Of a DNA stretch of 64,000 bases, positions 33,434-41,867 are shown piece by piece. The position numbers and the translations under genes are program-made. The notes beneath the pieces are model-generated. The model worked only from the letters and a program-made list of their open reading frames with translations. It was not told where the DNA came from and did no database searches. Origin of the DNA: Viridibacillus soli (GTDB lineage Bacteria > Bacillota > Bacilli > Bacillales_A > Planococcaceae); NCBI RefSeq assembly GCF_016612995.1, contig NZ_JAEOAH010000004.1, forward strand, positions 207,467 to 271,466, in the 5' to 3' direction. Numbering within the stretch: position 1 is the first letter of the stretch; each line of letters opens with the position of its first letter.

Positions 33434-34672
33434 ATGAATAAAAGTGCAATTGAAAAGAAATTATGTCTTTGTATGATTGTAAAAAATGAATCGAAAATTA
33501 TAGAAAGATGTTTAAATGGTGCTAAATCCATTATCGATTATGTTTCGATTTGTGATACAGGTTCTACGGATCAAACTGTTGAGATCATTGAAGATTGGTG
33601 TAAAAAAAATAATATGCCTTGTACCGTCCACCGTGAGCCGTTTAAAAATTTCGGCTATAATCGAACGTTATCTGCAGAGCTTGCGCAAAAAACGTATCCC
33701 GAATCAGATTATTTGTTGCTGCTTGATGCGGATATGATTTTAACTGTTGAGCCTCATTTTGATAAGCGTGCTTTAGCACATGATCAATATCTTACGCCCC
33801 AATCTGATGGTCATTTAAAATATTGGTTAAAGCGACTTTTGAAAACTTCAATCCCTTGGAAATCTGTCGGGGTTACACATGAATATTGGGATTTGAATCG
33901 TGAAAAGTTAGAACTTAAGAATGCTATAAATATAGGGTCAACTGGAAAATTAGATGGATTAATGATTCAAGATCAAGCAGATGGTGGTAGTAGGGCTGAT
34001 AAATTTGAACGAGATAAACGATTATTATTAGAAGGAATTTCTGACCCAACAACTCCTCCATATTTAATACAACGCTATATGTTTTATTTAGCACAGACCT
34101 ATTCCTGCCTCAACGAACATGAACAATCGATTCACTGGTATAAAAAAAGAGTAGAAGCTGGTGGATGGGAAGAAGAAGTGTTTTATGCACTTTTTCAAAT
34201 AGGGCTGAGTTATGAACGGTTAGCAAATAACGCTATTAATAAACAGAAAGTTCAAAATTCAGAAGGAAATAAATTAGTAGATGGTCTACACATTATTGAG
34301 CAGTTAAAACAGCAAGAAGAACAATCTATGGCTCTAGCTATTTTTTATTTTCAAAAGGCTTGGGAATACCGACCGAGCAGAGCGGAATCTTTGTATGCTT
34401 TAGCTCGAATTCATCGTACTAAATCCAATAATAACCTCGGTTTGATGTATGCTTTGCAAGGAAAAGAGATCCCTTTCCCAAAAGATGACATTCTCTTTAT
34501 AAATTATCAAGTATATGACTATCTTTTTGATTATGAAATTTCGATTTGTGCTTATTATAACGAAAGCAAGCGTATTTTAGGCCGTGAAGCTTTAAAACGA
34601 CTACAATCGAATATTGATCAATTACCTCCTGACATAGCTAAAGCTGTGGAAAGTAACTCGAAATTTTATTGA
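33434..34672 (+). CDS. family-2 glycosyltransferase with C-terminal TPR region (412 aa)
   Basis: GT-A fold at residues 8-200: LCLCMIVKNESKIIERCL, DTGSTDQTVEII, and the metal/nucleotide DxD motif LLDADM at about 95-100. The C-terminal half is helical and TPR-like (QRYMFYLAQTYSCLNEHEQS, SMALAIFYFQKAWEYRPS, SLYALARIHRT). It is cytoplasmic or peripheral. Proteins of this build glycosylate peptides or surface structures in Bacillales; a link to the collagen-like protein at 61-64 kb, whose Thr-rich repeats are good O-glycan sites, is attractive but speculative. AGGGGG lies 13 bases upstream of the ATG. Confidence 0.9.
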   Translation: MNKSAIEKKLCLCMIVKNESKIIERCLNGAKSIIDYVSICDTGSTDQTVEIIEDWCKKNNMPCTVHREPFKNFGYNRTLSAELAQKTYPESDYLLLLDADMILTVEPHFDKRALAHDQYLTPQSDGHLKYWLKRLLKTSIPWKSVGVTHEYWDLNREKLELKNAINIGSTGKLDGLMIQDQADGGSRADKFERDKRLLLEGISDPTTPPYLIQRYMFYLAQTYSCLNEHEQSIHWYKKRVEAGGWEEEVFYALFQIGLSYERLANNAINKQKVQNSEGNKLVDGLHIIEQLKQQEEQSMALAIFYFQKAWEYRPSRAESLYALARIHRTKSNNNLGLMYALQGKEIPFPKDDILFINYQVYDYLFDYEISICAYYNESKRILGREALKRLQSNIDQLPPDIAKAVESNSKFY

Positions 34673-34852
34673 TTCTACGTAAATAGAATCTCAGGCAAAA
34701 TCCTTTTAGTGTTATAAAATGGATATTTTTGTTACTGGTGATGCAGGTAATAATTGAACTGTTAAAAGAGGGCTAGAGGAGATGTGTGCAGTTTCATGGA
34801 AATGGCAATTCAATAATACGAATGGATATAACAACTACCATTCTTAGCGCAC

Positions 34853-34889
34853 AAGCCTTAGTCTCAATTCAGACTAAGGCTTGTGTTTT
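34853..34889. terminator. perfect 12-bp hairpin, probable terminator
   Basis: AAGCCTTAGTCT/AGACTAAGGCTT with a six-base loop, then GTGTTTTATTTT, 180 bases after the glycosyltransferase stop. Confidence 0.7.
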
Positions 34890-34911
34890 ATTTTATTAAT
34901 ATAATTTAGCA

Positions 34912-35000
34912 GTTGTGTTGATTAGGGTGTTATTTACCGTTCAAAATGGTTTTTTTATGTTCAATATTAACGTATGTTACTATATTTTTTAGTTGCTTGC
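34912..35000. repeat. MITE-like repeat, truncated copy 3
   Basis: Reverse orientation relative to copies 1 and 2. The terminus GTTGTGTTGATTA, then TTATTTACCGTTcAAAATGG and TTCAATATTAACGTATGTTA match the right arm. A ~10-base deletion lies after the terminus, and the sequence diverges where the GC-rich core should begin. Confidence 0.75.
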
Positions 35001-35344
35001 TAATTTTAAATCAAAAAAACAATAGTGAGGGGCTCTTCGGATTATTGAAAAATGAGTGTTAGGGTCACTCGTTTTTTATTATTGATAAATAGCTTAAGTG
35101 GAATGGCAAAAGGAAAGGAATACTGATTCAAAGGCACATGTATCTTTGAAATAAAGTTTGATCAAAAGTAAGCTGCAAATAATGATTTTATATATTGAAG
35201 AAGCCCACGCGTTTTGAACAAAGTTTGATCAAAATGTGTGAGTTTGGTTTAGTATGTAGTGAAATTTTGTAAAAAAGATTGATTAAAAACTATCATTCAT
35301 TGTTTCATATCTGTCTTATTTTCAAATAAAAGTACGAACCTTTA
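35001..35344. other. intergenic region with short palindromic repeats
   Basis: Contains a terminator-like hairpin at 35051-35077 (AATGAGTG/CACTCGTTTTTT) and two copies of AAAGTTTGATCAAAA (35153-35167 and 35220-35234), each centred on the palindrome TTTGATCAAA. No gene was seen. Confidence 0.45.
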
Positions 35345-35893
35345 CTACGTTAAAGTAACATCTTCCAATTTTCCATAGTCACTTTTAAGTATAGACATTA
35401 TTATTTCATCAGAATAATGTCCATTATAATTTAAAGACTCGCGCAAAATCCCTTCTCTTATAAATCCAGTCTTTTCATAAGCTTTGATCCCACGTTTATT
35501 ATGACTGAATACTTCTAACTGTAAACGATTTAATTTCAATTCTTCAAATACAAATTTTAAGACCAGTCTAATAGCTTCAGTACCATAGCCTTTACCAGTT
35601 AACTCAATAGAACACATTGAAATTCTAAACCCTGCCTTATTATTATCCTTTTCTATATCAGAAATAGATAGTTCTCCAATCATTTCGTCATTTTCATTTA
35701 AACAAATAGCTAAATCAAAGCGTGACGGATCTTCATCTAAATTTTTAATGTGCTGTTGAATTTGTTCCAATGTAAATGTAGATTTTGTGCCTGTCATATA
35801 TCTTATCTCTTTATCGTTTGTGTTCGCTAATAAAAGAGGTGCATCTGTTTCTTTTAAAGAGCGAAGGTAAATTCTTTCACTTGTTAAATTCAT
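35345..35893 (-). CDS. RimJ/RimL-type GNAT acetyltransferase (182 aa)
   Basis: Acetyltransf_3 type: MNLTSERIYLRSLKETDAPL, then GELSISDIEKDNNKAGFRIS, the acetyl-CoA loop ELTGKGYGTEAIRL at about residues 96-109, and EVFSHNKRGIKAYEKTGF. Such enzymes acetylate ribosomal-protein N-termini or small molecules. GGAGG lies eight bases before the ATG. It is of standard length and stands alone, with no co-directional neighbour within 200 bases. Confidence 0.92.
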   Translation of the reverse strand: MNLTSERIYLRSLKETDAPLLLANTNDKEIRYMTGTKSTFTLEQIQQHIKNLDEDPSRFDLAICLNENDEMIGELSISDIEKDNNKAGFRISMCSIELTGKGYGTEAIRLVLKFVFEELKLNRLQLEVFSHNKRGIKAYEKTGFIREGILRESLNYNGHYSDEIIMSILKSDYGKLEDVTLT

Positions 35894-36071
35894 TATATCT
35901 CCTCCATAAATTATTTATTCAAACACTTAACAATCATTACTTGTTTTTAAGATTACATCATAATTATTAGTAAGGATAGATAAAGAATAGTAATGAAACA
36001 TTTAATGCCTAATAATACTTTATACCCATACTGATTTGTAATTAGACATCATATTTTAGATTTTTAAAAAA

Positions 36072-36118
36072 CAAAAAGGCTATCTGGTGTATTATTTTAA
36101 TAATTCCCCAGACTAGCC
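36072..36118 (-). terminator. terminator of the CD3324-type gene
   Basis: Minus strand GGCTAGTCTGG/CCAGATAGCC with a one-base bulge, then CTTTTTGTTTTTT. Confidence 0.75.
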
Positions 36119-36125
36119 ATATCAA

Positions 36126-36401
36126 TTATTTTATTTCTTTTTTTGCATAAACAATTTTTTTGATTGTTTCAACTGATAAAAAATACTTTTCAGATATTTC
36201 TTGGATGTTCATTCCATTCTCAAAGTTTTCTCGAATTTTTTGATTTCGATGATTCAGTTGCTTTTGTATACCACTAACAGAACCCCATTTTTTTCGAGTG
36301 GTTTGTTGTATTGGAATATATAAAGTTTCCCCTTGTATATATTTTTGAACTTCTGCCAATAGCTCTTTTGGTAATACTTTTGTAGCATTTATATAATTCA
36401 A
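36126..36401 (-). CDS. CD3324-family HTH protein (91 aa)
   Basis: Characteristic build: NYINATKVLPKELLAEVQKY and IQGETLYIP, then KKWGSVSGIQKQLNHRNQKI and a C-terminal HTH (MNIQEISEKYFLSVETIKKI). The family is related to Mor-type activators and is common in Bacillales and Clostridia, with no defined target. The longest frame starts at ATG 36431, but AAGGAG lies eight bases before a TTG at 36401, and that start gives the usual family N-terminus. Confidence 0.85.
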   Translation of the reverse strand: MNYINATKVLPKELLAEVQKYIQGETLYIPIQQTTRKKWGSVSGIQKQLNHRNQKIRENFENGMNIQEISEKYFLSVETIKKIVYAKKEIK

Positions 36402-36431
36402 ATTTGCTCGCTCCTTATTTCGATTTAACAT

Positions 36432-36871
36432 AAATAAGGTGCAAAGCCAAAATATTAGAAATAGTATCTAGCGATTAAATATTTTTCCTCATGCAAAGTA
36501 TCGCTTTTCTAATTAAAGGCTTTGCATGAGTTTGAGTTTTATTTCTAAATGAAATAGATTTATTTTTCAATTAAAACACCCCTTTGGATAATCATATCCA
36601 AAGGGGTGAAACGATGCAACAAACGGTATAACTTTATTTCAAACCTACAGCACCGCCTTTCATTCAAAAAAAATAAAAGGTACGATATTCATAAAATAGA
36701 ATTTCTACTAACCTTGCGGAGCCTCCGTTATTTGAAAACATCTTTAAAAAAGTAGAAGTTACTAATTGCTGAAAAATTAGTAGTGAGAACTATATTTGAA
36801 GCATAGAATACTATAAAGTGAAACCTAATTTGCATTGAAAAAACATCTAAATTGATGGGAGATGAGAGAAT
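36432..36871. other. intergenic region with strong hairpins
   Basis: Between divergent genes. It has CATGCAAAG/CTTTGCATG (about 36490-36530) and a perfect 14-bp hairpin CACCCCTTTGGATA (36577-36608) with a four-base loop. The latter exits into TTTTAATTG on the minus strand but into AAACGATG on the plus strand, so it may be a terminator for something on the minus strand or a processed RNA element. No ORF was seen. Confidence 0.5.
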
Positions 36872-37336
36872 ATGAAGCTGTCACCTTATGAAGCTGCTAA
36901 AAAAATATTATTATCAGAAGCTGATATAGCTAATTTCATTGGTCCTCAATCGAGCGAATTGCTTGAGCGAGTAGAAGATGCCCTGAATTTGAAAATCATA
37001 GGTTCATATAGAGAATTTCTCTTAACTTTTGGTGCAGGTTTTTTTTCGGGTGTTAAAATATTAGGCATCCCGGGTGATGATTTTGGGAATCCCTCATTGT
37101 TGAACGGTGTTAGTTACACGTTAACTTTAAGGAAGGAAGTTGGTTTACCGTGTAATCTACTAGTCATTTATAATCCTGGAAATGGTGAATTATTTTGTTT
37201 GGATTTTCATCAAATAAAAGATGATGAACCGGAGATTGTATCTTTTATGCCAGAAGTAGGAATGGGACTACAATATGATGCAATTGCAGATAGTTTTGGC
37301 GAATTTTTATATGAAATTGTTTGTGATGAGTTCTAA
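36872..37336 (+). CDS. SMI1/KNR4 (SUKH) family protein (154 aa)
   Basis: SUKH fold: SSELLERVEDALNLKIIGSY then REFLLTFGAG (about residues 28-57), and the later strand VIYNPGNGELFCLDFHQI, ending DSFGEFLYEIV. Many SUKH proteins are immunity proteins for polymorphic toxins, but none with a toxin domain is adjacent here, so this is an orphan immunity-type gene or a general SUKH protein. GGGAG lies upstream of the ATG. It shares a bidirectional terminator with the DUF2332 gene. Confidence 0.87.
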   Translation: MKLSPYEAAKKILLSEADIANFIGPQSSELLERVEDALNLKIIGSYREFLLTFGAGFFSGVKILGIPGDDFGNPSLLNGVSYTLTLRKEVGLPCNLLVIYNPGNGELFCLDFHQIKDDEPEIVSFMPEVGMGLQYDAIADSFGEFLYEIVCDEF

Positions 37337-37401
37337 CGTTTTTCATCTTATTCTAGTGCTCAAGTCTATAATTATATTGAATTTATTTTAAACCAATACA
37401 A

Positions 37402-37438
37402 AGAGGAACTGTTTAAGGATACAGTTCCTCTTTTGTTT
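37402..37438. terminator. bidirectional terminator
   Basis: AGAGGAACTGT/ACAGTTCCTCTTTT between the convergent SUKH and DUF2332 genes. Confidence 0.85.
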
Positions 37439-37441
37439 TAT

Positions 37442-38464
37442 CTATTTCCAAGTAAACCAACGAGCATGACCGTCCGGACGTTCAAATACTTGTTCATCAA
37501 ATGTATTTTTAAAGAAATAATCACGATGCAAATTCGTATCAAATAAATTGTTATAGACATGATAAATTTCTCTTCCTTGACTAATAGTGTGTAATGTTTT
37601 CACCAGAAGCTCTTTTTGAACATGAGGTATTTGATTCCCTACATGTGTGTGAAATACGCAAATAATTGAATTTGGACTTATTTTTTGTACAATTTCTTCT
37701 AGTAATTCCACTGCATTACCGTCTATTAATTCAATTTCTAAATCTTGAACAACTTCGGTTGCAGCATTAAATAATGTGCGACGTTCTGTATGTTCTGGCC
37801 AAATAAGTGCTTGCAACCATTTCACATCTTCTACATTATTTAAGTCATTTGTATGCAAATCAATGCCGATCCGATTACTAACGAGGGGGATTTCCTTTAT
37901 TGACCCTGGTAAAGCTGTTCCTTTATTGTCAGAAGTTAAAAGTACTTTCGAATTAGTTTTCCCCACAACCATACCTTCATTATATTGATAAGCATATTGA
38001 TCTAAGCCTAGCTGAAGCCCTGCGCTCGTGCCAATTTCAATAAGTGCTAATGGCTTGTGGTGTCTTGCATATATTTCAGTAAAGATTGGATATAGATAAG
38101 CACATCGTCTGACTTCATTTGTTTGGACAAGTTTTGTTTGAAATAATGAGATTAACATTTCCTCGTGTTCTAAGCAAAAGTTCTTAAAGTAAGGAAATGC
38201 CTCATTAGGATTTCTCGTGTTGGATTCAAAGCTTTTATAGAAGGACATTAATTCAATTGATTCGGAAGTTTCTAATAAATAGTGTACACTGGCAAAAAAT
38301 AAATTCGGTATTGGCTGACCTTGAGGGATCTTACTAGCTAACGTTAATAATGATGAATCTTTAGCGATTTCATATGATAAACATTCATATAAGTCACTGG
38401 AACCTGCACATTCTGTTTTCGCAAAATAAGAAAAATTACGACTGATTTTTTCTAAAGCGATCAT
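37442..38464 (-). CDS. DUF2332 protein (340 aa)
   Basis: Matches DUF2332 in length and layout: an N-terminal helical half (SSDLYECLSYEIAKDSSLLT, EAFPYFKNFCLEH), then a SAM-methyltransferase-like centre with ALIEIGTSAGLQLGLDQYAY at about residues 140-160, and GIDLHTNDLNNVEDVKWLQA and WPEHTERR. The C-terminus includes ICVFHTHVGNQIP. The reaction is unknown; methyltransferase-like chemistry is inferred from the GTSAGL loop. It is divergent from a LysR regulator whose start lies 132 bases away, so regulation by it is likely. Confidence 0.87.
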   Translation of the reverse strand: MIALEKISRNFSYFAKTECAGSSDLYECLSYEIAKDSSLLTLASKIPQGQPIPNLFFASVHYLLETSESIELMSFYKSFESNTRNPNEAFPYFKNFCLEHEEMLISLFQTKLVQTNEVRRCAYLYPIFTEIYARHHKPLALIEIGTSAGLQLGLDQYAYQYNEGMVVGKTNSKVLLTSDNKGTALPGSIKEIPLVSNRIGIDLHTNDLNNVEDVKWLQALIWPEHTERRTLFNAATEVVQDLEIELIDGNAVELLEEIVQKISPNSIICVFHTHVGNQIPHVQKELLVKTLHTISQGREIYHVYNNLFDTNLHRDYFFKNTFDEQVFERPDGHARWFTWK

Positions 38465-38596
38465 ATTATCACCTTCCCATTTTCAAATGTAACAGTGCGC
38501 CTCTGTTGTAATTAATATACAGAATATTTATAATTAACTAAATTAAATCATTTTAATTGATATGATTATAAATGTTAATTGAGTGGAGATGTGTTG

Positions 38597-39478
38597 ATGG
38601 ATTATCAATGGATTCGAACCTTTATTGTTGCAGCGAAGACATGTAATTTTAGGCAAACGGCCGAAATGCTTCTGATGTCACAGCCTAATGTGACGGTACA
38701 TATTCATCAATTGGAGCAATCGCTTAATACAAAGTTATTTAAGAGAAAAAAAAATCGTGTGACTTTAACAGAATCTGGACGAGCGTTTTTCAGTGAAGCA
38801 ATCAAGATTCAAGAGCAGTGGGAGAGCAGCTTGGAGAACTTTCAACTGTTTAAAAATGGCTATCGTGAACAAATTATTGTGGCAATGACACCAATGATGG
38901 TAGAGACCATTTTGCCACATGTTATTTATGACTATATAAAGCGATATCCTGAAATAGATGTATCAATACTTGTTGAGGAATCAAATCAAATTGAAAAAAT
39001 GGTGGAAATGGGGGAGGCGCATATAGGGATTTCTTTGATCAAGCCTCAAAATAAGACAATTCAAGTAACAGAATTATTGCAAGATACATTACAATTTGCA
39101 GTGCCAATTGATGCTTATGATGATGAAACGGGAATTTACTTAGATATTGAGCATTATTTTGAACAATATCCTCTTTTTACTCACCATCATCCAACGATTT
39201 GGGACCCTTTGCTAATTCGATTGCAAAAAGAGTTCTCAACGATGAAATCGATTCGTGTAACACAATCTTATGTCGTAAAACGATTTATACAGGATGGATT
39301 AGGGATATCATTTATGCCAAAATCAATCCTGTATAAAGAACATATGGAAGGTCGAATAAATATGATAGACTTTCCGGTATTAAAACTTCCAAGTATCGAA
39401 GTTTTAATACTATCCAAGCAATTAAGAGAAATTGATCATCAATTAGTGAGTATGATTAAATCACGTTATTACAGTTAA
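38597..39478 (+). CDS. LysR-family transcriptional regulator (293 aa)
   Basis: LysR HTH at residues 1-60: DYQWIRTFIVAAKTCNFRQT and SQPNVTVHIHQLEQSLNTKL. The effector-binding domain has IVAMTPMMVETILPHVIYDY and QDGLGISFMPKSI. The frame opens at TTG 38579, but GTGGAG points to ATG 38597, which gives the standard N-terminus. It is divergent from DUF2332 and 33 bases upstream of a GNAT gene; either could be the target. Confidence 0.93.
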   Translation: MDYQWIRTFIVAAKTCNFRQTAEMLLMSQPNVTVHIHQLEQSLNTKLFKRKKNRVTLTESGRAFFSEAIKIQEQWESSLENFQLFKNGYREQIIVAMTPMMVETILPHVIYDYIKRYPEIDVSILVEESNQIEKMVEMGEAHIGISLIKPQNKTIQVTELLQDTLQFAVPIDAYDDETGIYLDIEHYFEQYPLFTHHHPTIWDPLLIRLQKEFSTMKSIRVTQSYVVKRFIQDGLGISFMPKSILYKEHMEGRINMIDFPVLKLPSIEVLILSKQLREIDHQLVSMIKSRYYS

Positions 39479-39511
39479 GCAATTTAGATTAATAATAGAA
39501 AGGATGAAAAC

Positions 39512-40309
39512 ATGAAACGAAACTCCGACATTATCATGAAAAGTGAAAATAACGTATTAATTTCTCGATTAAATGCTTTTAGGATAGTAAATAATAACGC
39601 ATTAGGATCTAACATTAAGCAGTTCGGCACAACGCTTGCTTTTCAAGTGCAACAAATACCCGGCCCAGCTTTTAATACTGTTCGTAATCTAAATGGTGAA
39701 GATCTTATTTATTTCTCGGATATTGAAACTTGGTATAACGAGCAGAATATGGGCTTCCAGATTGAGGTGACACCGCATAATGCGAGCCAAGAGGTGTTTC
39801 GTCAATTACATAAATGTTCATTTTATCAGACAGGCTTTCATGCATCATTTATTGGAGATATACAGGAAGTTGTCGATACAACAACCACTTCAAACTTCGA
39901 AGTTGAATTATTGCAGAAAGAGGAGTTCACTGATTTTGCAGATGTCTATGTAAGAGGGTTTGGATTACCTGAATTTATAACGGAGGGCGTTAAGCAAAAT
40001 AATGAGATTTTATATGATATAGGGGGATGGAGATTTTTTAAAGCAACCCTACAAGGAAAAATTGTAGGGATAGCTGTTTTATACGTACAGGATGATATTG
40101 CAACGTTAGCGGCTGCAACAACTCTGTCTGAATATCGGGGACAAGGTATTCAAAAAGCACTCATTCAAGCAAGGGCCCAATATGCCTTACCGCAGGGGGC
40201 AAAATATATTACAAGTGAAGCGCAGTTTGGAAGCATAAGTCACTCGAATATGCAAAAAAGTATGATGGATTTAGTGTATACAAAGGCTATTTACAATAAG
40301 AATACATAA
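39512..40309 (+). CDS. GNAT-family N-acetyltransferase (265 aa)
   Basis: A two-part GNAT protein. The first half (about 1-125) is diverged. The second half has GKIVGIAVLYVQDDIATLAA, followed by the acetyl-CoA loop SEYRGQGIQKALIQ at about residues 207-220. The substrate is unknown. GAAAGGATG lies upstream of the ATG. It follows the LysR gene closely (33 bases) and may be co-transcribed. A terminator stands 24 bases after the stop. Confidence 0.87.
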   Translation: MKRNSDIIMKSENNVLISRLNAFRIVNNNALGSNIKQFGTTLAFQVQQIPGPAFNTVRNLNGEDLIYFSDIETWYNEQNMGFQIEVTPHNASQEVFRQLHKCSFYQTGFHASFIGDIQEVVDTTTTSNFEVELLQKEEFTDFADVYVRGFGLPEFITEGVKQNNEILYDIGGWRFFKATLQGKIVGIAVLYVQDDIATLAAATTLSEYRGQGIQKALIQARAQYALPQGAKYITSEAQFGSISHSNMQKSMMDLVYTKAIYNKNT

Positions 40310-40333
40310 TAATTTAACTAGTTTTCCAAAAAG

Positions 40334-40358
40334 CAATCTCATTTGAGGTTGTTTTTTT
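40334..40358 (+). terminator. terminator of the GNAT gene
   Basis: CAATCTCA/TGAGGTTG with a two-base loop and one G-T pair, followed by T7. Confidence 0.8.
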
Positions 40359-40359
40359 A

Positions 40360-40393
40360 TATCACTAAATGATATATTACTTAGTGATATAAT
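40360..40393 (+). promoter_or_regulatory. PadR-type operator and -10 region
   Basis: TATCACTAA (40360-40368) and TTAGTGATA (40381-40389) form a 9-bp inverted repeat with ATGATATAT between the arms, typical of PadR sites. A TATAAT (40388-40393) overlaps the right arm, but it is only a few bases from the GGAGG at 40396, so the true -10 may lie further upstream. Confidence 0.65.
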
Positions 40394-40407
40394 ATGGAGG
40401 TATGTAT

Positions 40408-40728
40408 ATGAAATCATTAGAACAGTTGACTGACTCTGTTTTTTATATAATGGCTGCACTTGTGCAACCAAAGCACGGTTATGCAGTGATGGCATTAGTA
40501 GAAAAGGAAACAGGAGGCGAATTTACAATTGGTCCTGCAACACTTTACACGATTATAAAAAAGCTACTTAATGAAAATTTAATTTTTCTACATGATGAAA
40601 GTAATCCAAGAAGAAAAGTGTATGCCTTAACTGAGAAGGGGCATCACATCCTTGTAAAAGATATAGAACGACGTAAAACAATGCTGTCATTGGCAGAGCG
40701 TGAATTAAGAGGAGGCAATGCAGAATGA
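40408..40728 (+). CDS. PadR-family transcriptional regulator (106 aa)
   Basis: Small PadR-s1 type protein: a winged helix at residues 1-75 with QPKHGYAVMALVEKETGG, GPATLYTIIKKLLNENLI and the wing NPRRKVYALTEKG, then a short dimerisation helix. GGAGG (40396-40400) fits ATG 40408 rather than ATG 40402. Its stop overlaps the start of the DUF2812 gene by 4 bases. An inverted repeat just upstream is the probable autoregulatory operator. PadR/DUF2812 pairs are recurrent in Firmicutes and often respond to membrane or antibiotic stress. Confidence 0.93.
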   Translation: MKSLEQLTDSVFYIMAALVQPKHGYAVMALVEKETGGEFTIGPATLYTIIKKLLNENLIFLHDESNPRRKVYALTEKGHHILVKDIERRKTMLSLAERELRGGNAE

Positions 40729-41255
40729 AACAGTCAACAAAGTATATGATGTCAGATGGATTAGCATTTTCGGAAAAAAGAGATTTAAAAAGGCTCCAGA
40801 AGAAATCGAAAGAAGGATGGCATTTATTTAGCTTTTTACCTATGGGTTATAACCTGCAAAAGGGCGAGCCAAAGGAACTGCAATATAGTGTGGATTATCG
40901 ACATTTACAGGACGGAGAAGATCAGGAGTATTTTGAACTATTTGAAATGGCTGGTTGGAATCATGTTTGTTCAGAGGTAGGTATACATTTTTTTGTAGCA
41001 CCGATGGGCACTCAACCGATTTATACCGATGTAGAGTCTCAAATAGATAAAGTACAGCGGCTTAGCAAAAATGTATATATGACAGCGGTATTTTTCGTCT
41101 TGATGACTGTTGTTTCGTATTTTGTAAGTGAACTGACAACAGGAATTGTAAGCTCGATCTTCCATTACATATTGCTTGCTAGTGAGGTTTTTACAATTCC
41201 GTGTTTGATGATGGTTGCTTCTTTGCTTTATAGAAAATGGGTGAAGAAAAGCTGA
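40725..41255 (+). CDS. DUF2812 membrane protein, PadR partner (176 aa)
   Basis: A soluble N-terminal DUF2812 domain (about 1-105: LKRLQKKSKEGWHLFSFLPM, ELFEMAGWNHVCS) is followed by two membrane spans at about 120-140 and 150-168. It is translationally coupled to the PadR gene (ATGA overlap). The function is unknown; in such pairs the membrane protein is usually the PadR-controlled product. Confidence 0.9.
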   Translation: MKQSTKYMMSDGLAFSEKRDLKRLQKKSKEGWHLFSFLPMGYNLQKGEPKELQYSVDYRHLQDGEDQEYFELFEMAGWNHVCSEVGIHFFVAPMGTQPIYTDVESQIDKVQRLSKNVYMTAVFFVLMTVVSYFVSELTTGIVSSIFHYILLASEVFTIPCLMMVASLLYRKWVKKS

Positions 41256-41361
41256 ATTAATTAATTATTGAACAAGAAATCCCACTATAACGGACCATTT
41301 ACTCTTGTCAAATCTATGTAAATATACTTTATTGATATTCGTTTAAAACGAACGTTCTATA

Positions 41362-41611
41362 ATGTGTTTATTAACGGAGAGAGAATTAAAAGCAGCGATT
41401 AAAAAGCTGATTCCTGAAGAACAACATCGTTTGTAAGATTTCTTTATCCATTCTCCTACTTCATATTCTGTAAGGGAAGCCGCAAGAAGTGACTGAACGG
41501 AAAAAATAAGATGGATATATTTGCATACATTGTGGTTCAAAACAAGTTGTTCATTTCGGTAAGTATAATGCAATTGATCAGTCACTAAAAACGTATCAGT
41601 ACATAGCGTGA
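41362..41611 (+). pseudogene. remnant of an IS1595-like transposase gene (N-terminal part)
   Basis: ATG 41362 opens LLTERELKAAIKKLIPEEQH and stops at once with TTG TAA. Farther on, in another frame, SYSVREAA is seen and then the zinc ribbon CIHCGSKQVVHFGKYNAIDQ ending QYIA and TGA. This is the order found at the start of IS1595/ISL-type transposases with a CxxC zinc finger. Frameshifts and loss of the catalytic DDE domain leave it dead. No terminal inverted repeats were recognised. Confidence 0.6.
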
Positions 41612-41625
41612 AAGGAGGTGAGGCA

Positions 41626-41817
41626 ATGGATAAAATGTGGAGTACTTTAAGTGTGTTGCTGTTTTCTTTTGTGATAAGCTATCTTTTAGCATCTGCCTTT
41701 AATAAATATGGGCTTGAAGTAAATTCAATTATAACCTCAATTATAATTGTTATATCTGCTGTTACGATAGTTGAAATGATTATTAAGTTAACTCCATCAA
41801 AGCCAAAGTTGAATTGA
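41626..41817 (+). CDS. small two-span membrane protein (63 aa)
   Basis: Two hydrophobic segments at about residues 5-22 (LSVLLFSFVISYLLASAF) and 33-55 (IITSIIIVISAVTIVEMII), with a short basic tail. AAAGGAGGTG, a near-perfect ribosome binding site, selects ATG 41626. No family is recognised. It follows the transposase remnant by 15 bases and has its own terminator. Confidence 0.7.
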   Translation: MDKMWSTLSVLLFSFVISYLLASAFNKYGLEVNSIITSIIIVISAVTIVEMIIKLTPSKPKLN

Positions 41818-41833
41818 TTTATTTCCTGTATAG

Positions 41834-41867
41834 GAAGGGTTTCTGTAGACAACCCTTTCTTTTTTTA
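41834..41867 (+). terminator. terminator of the small membrane gene
   Basis: AAGGGTT/AACCCTT stem with a 10-base loop and a T-rich exit. Confidence 0.75.

Noticed and set aside
36872..37336. Polymorphic toxin/immunity system around the SUKH gene
   Set aside because: No toxin, LXG/WXG or secretion gene was found within several kb, so only an orphan SUKH protein can be supported.
41343..41585. 80-codon minus-strand frame
   Set aside because: It is the complement of the transposase remnant, whose zinc ribbon is on the plus strand.
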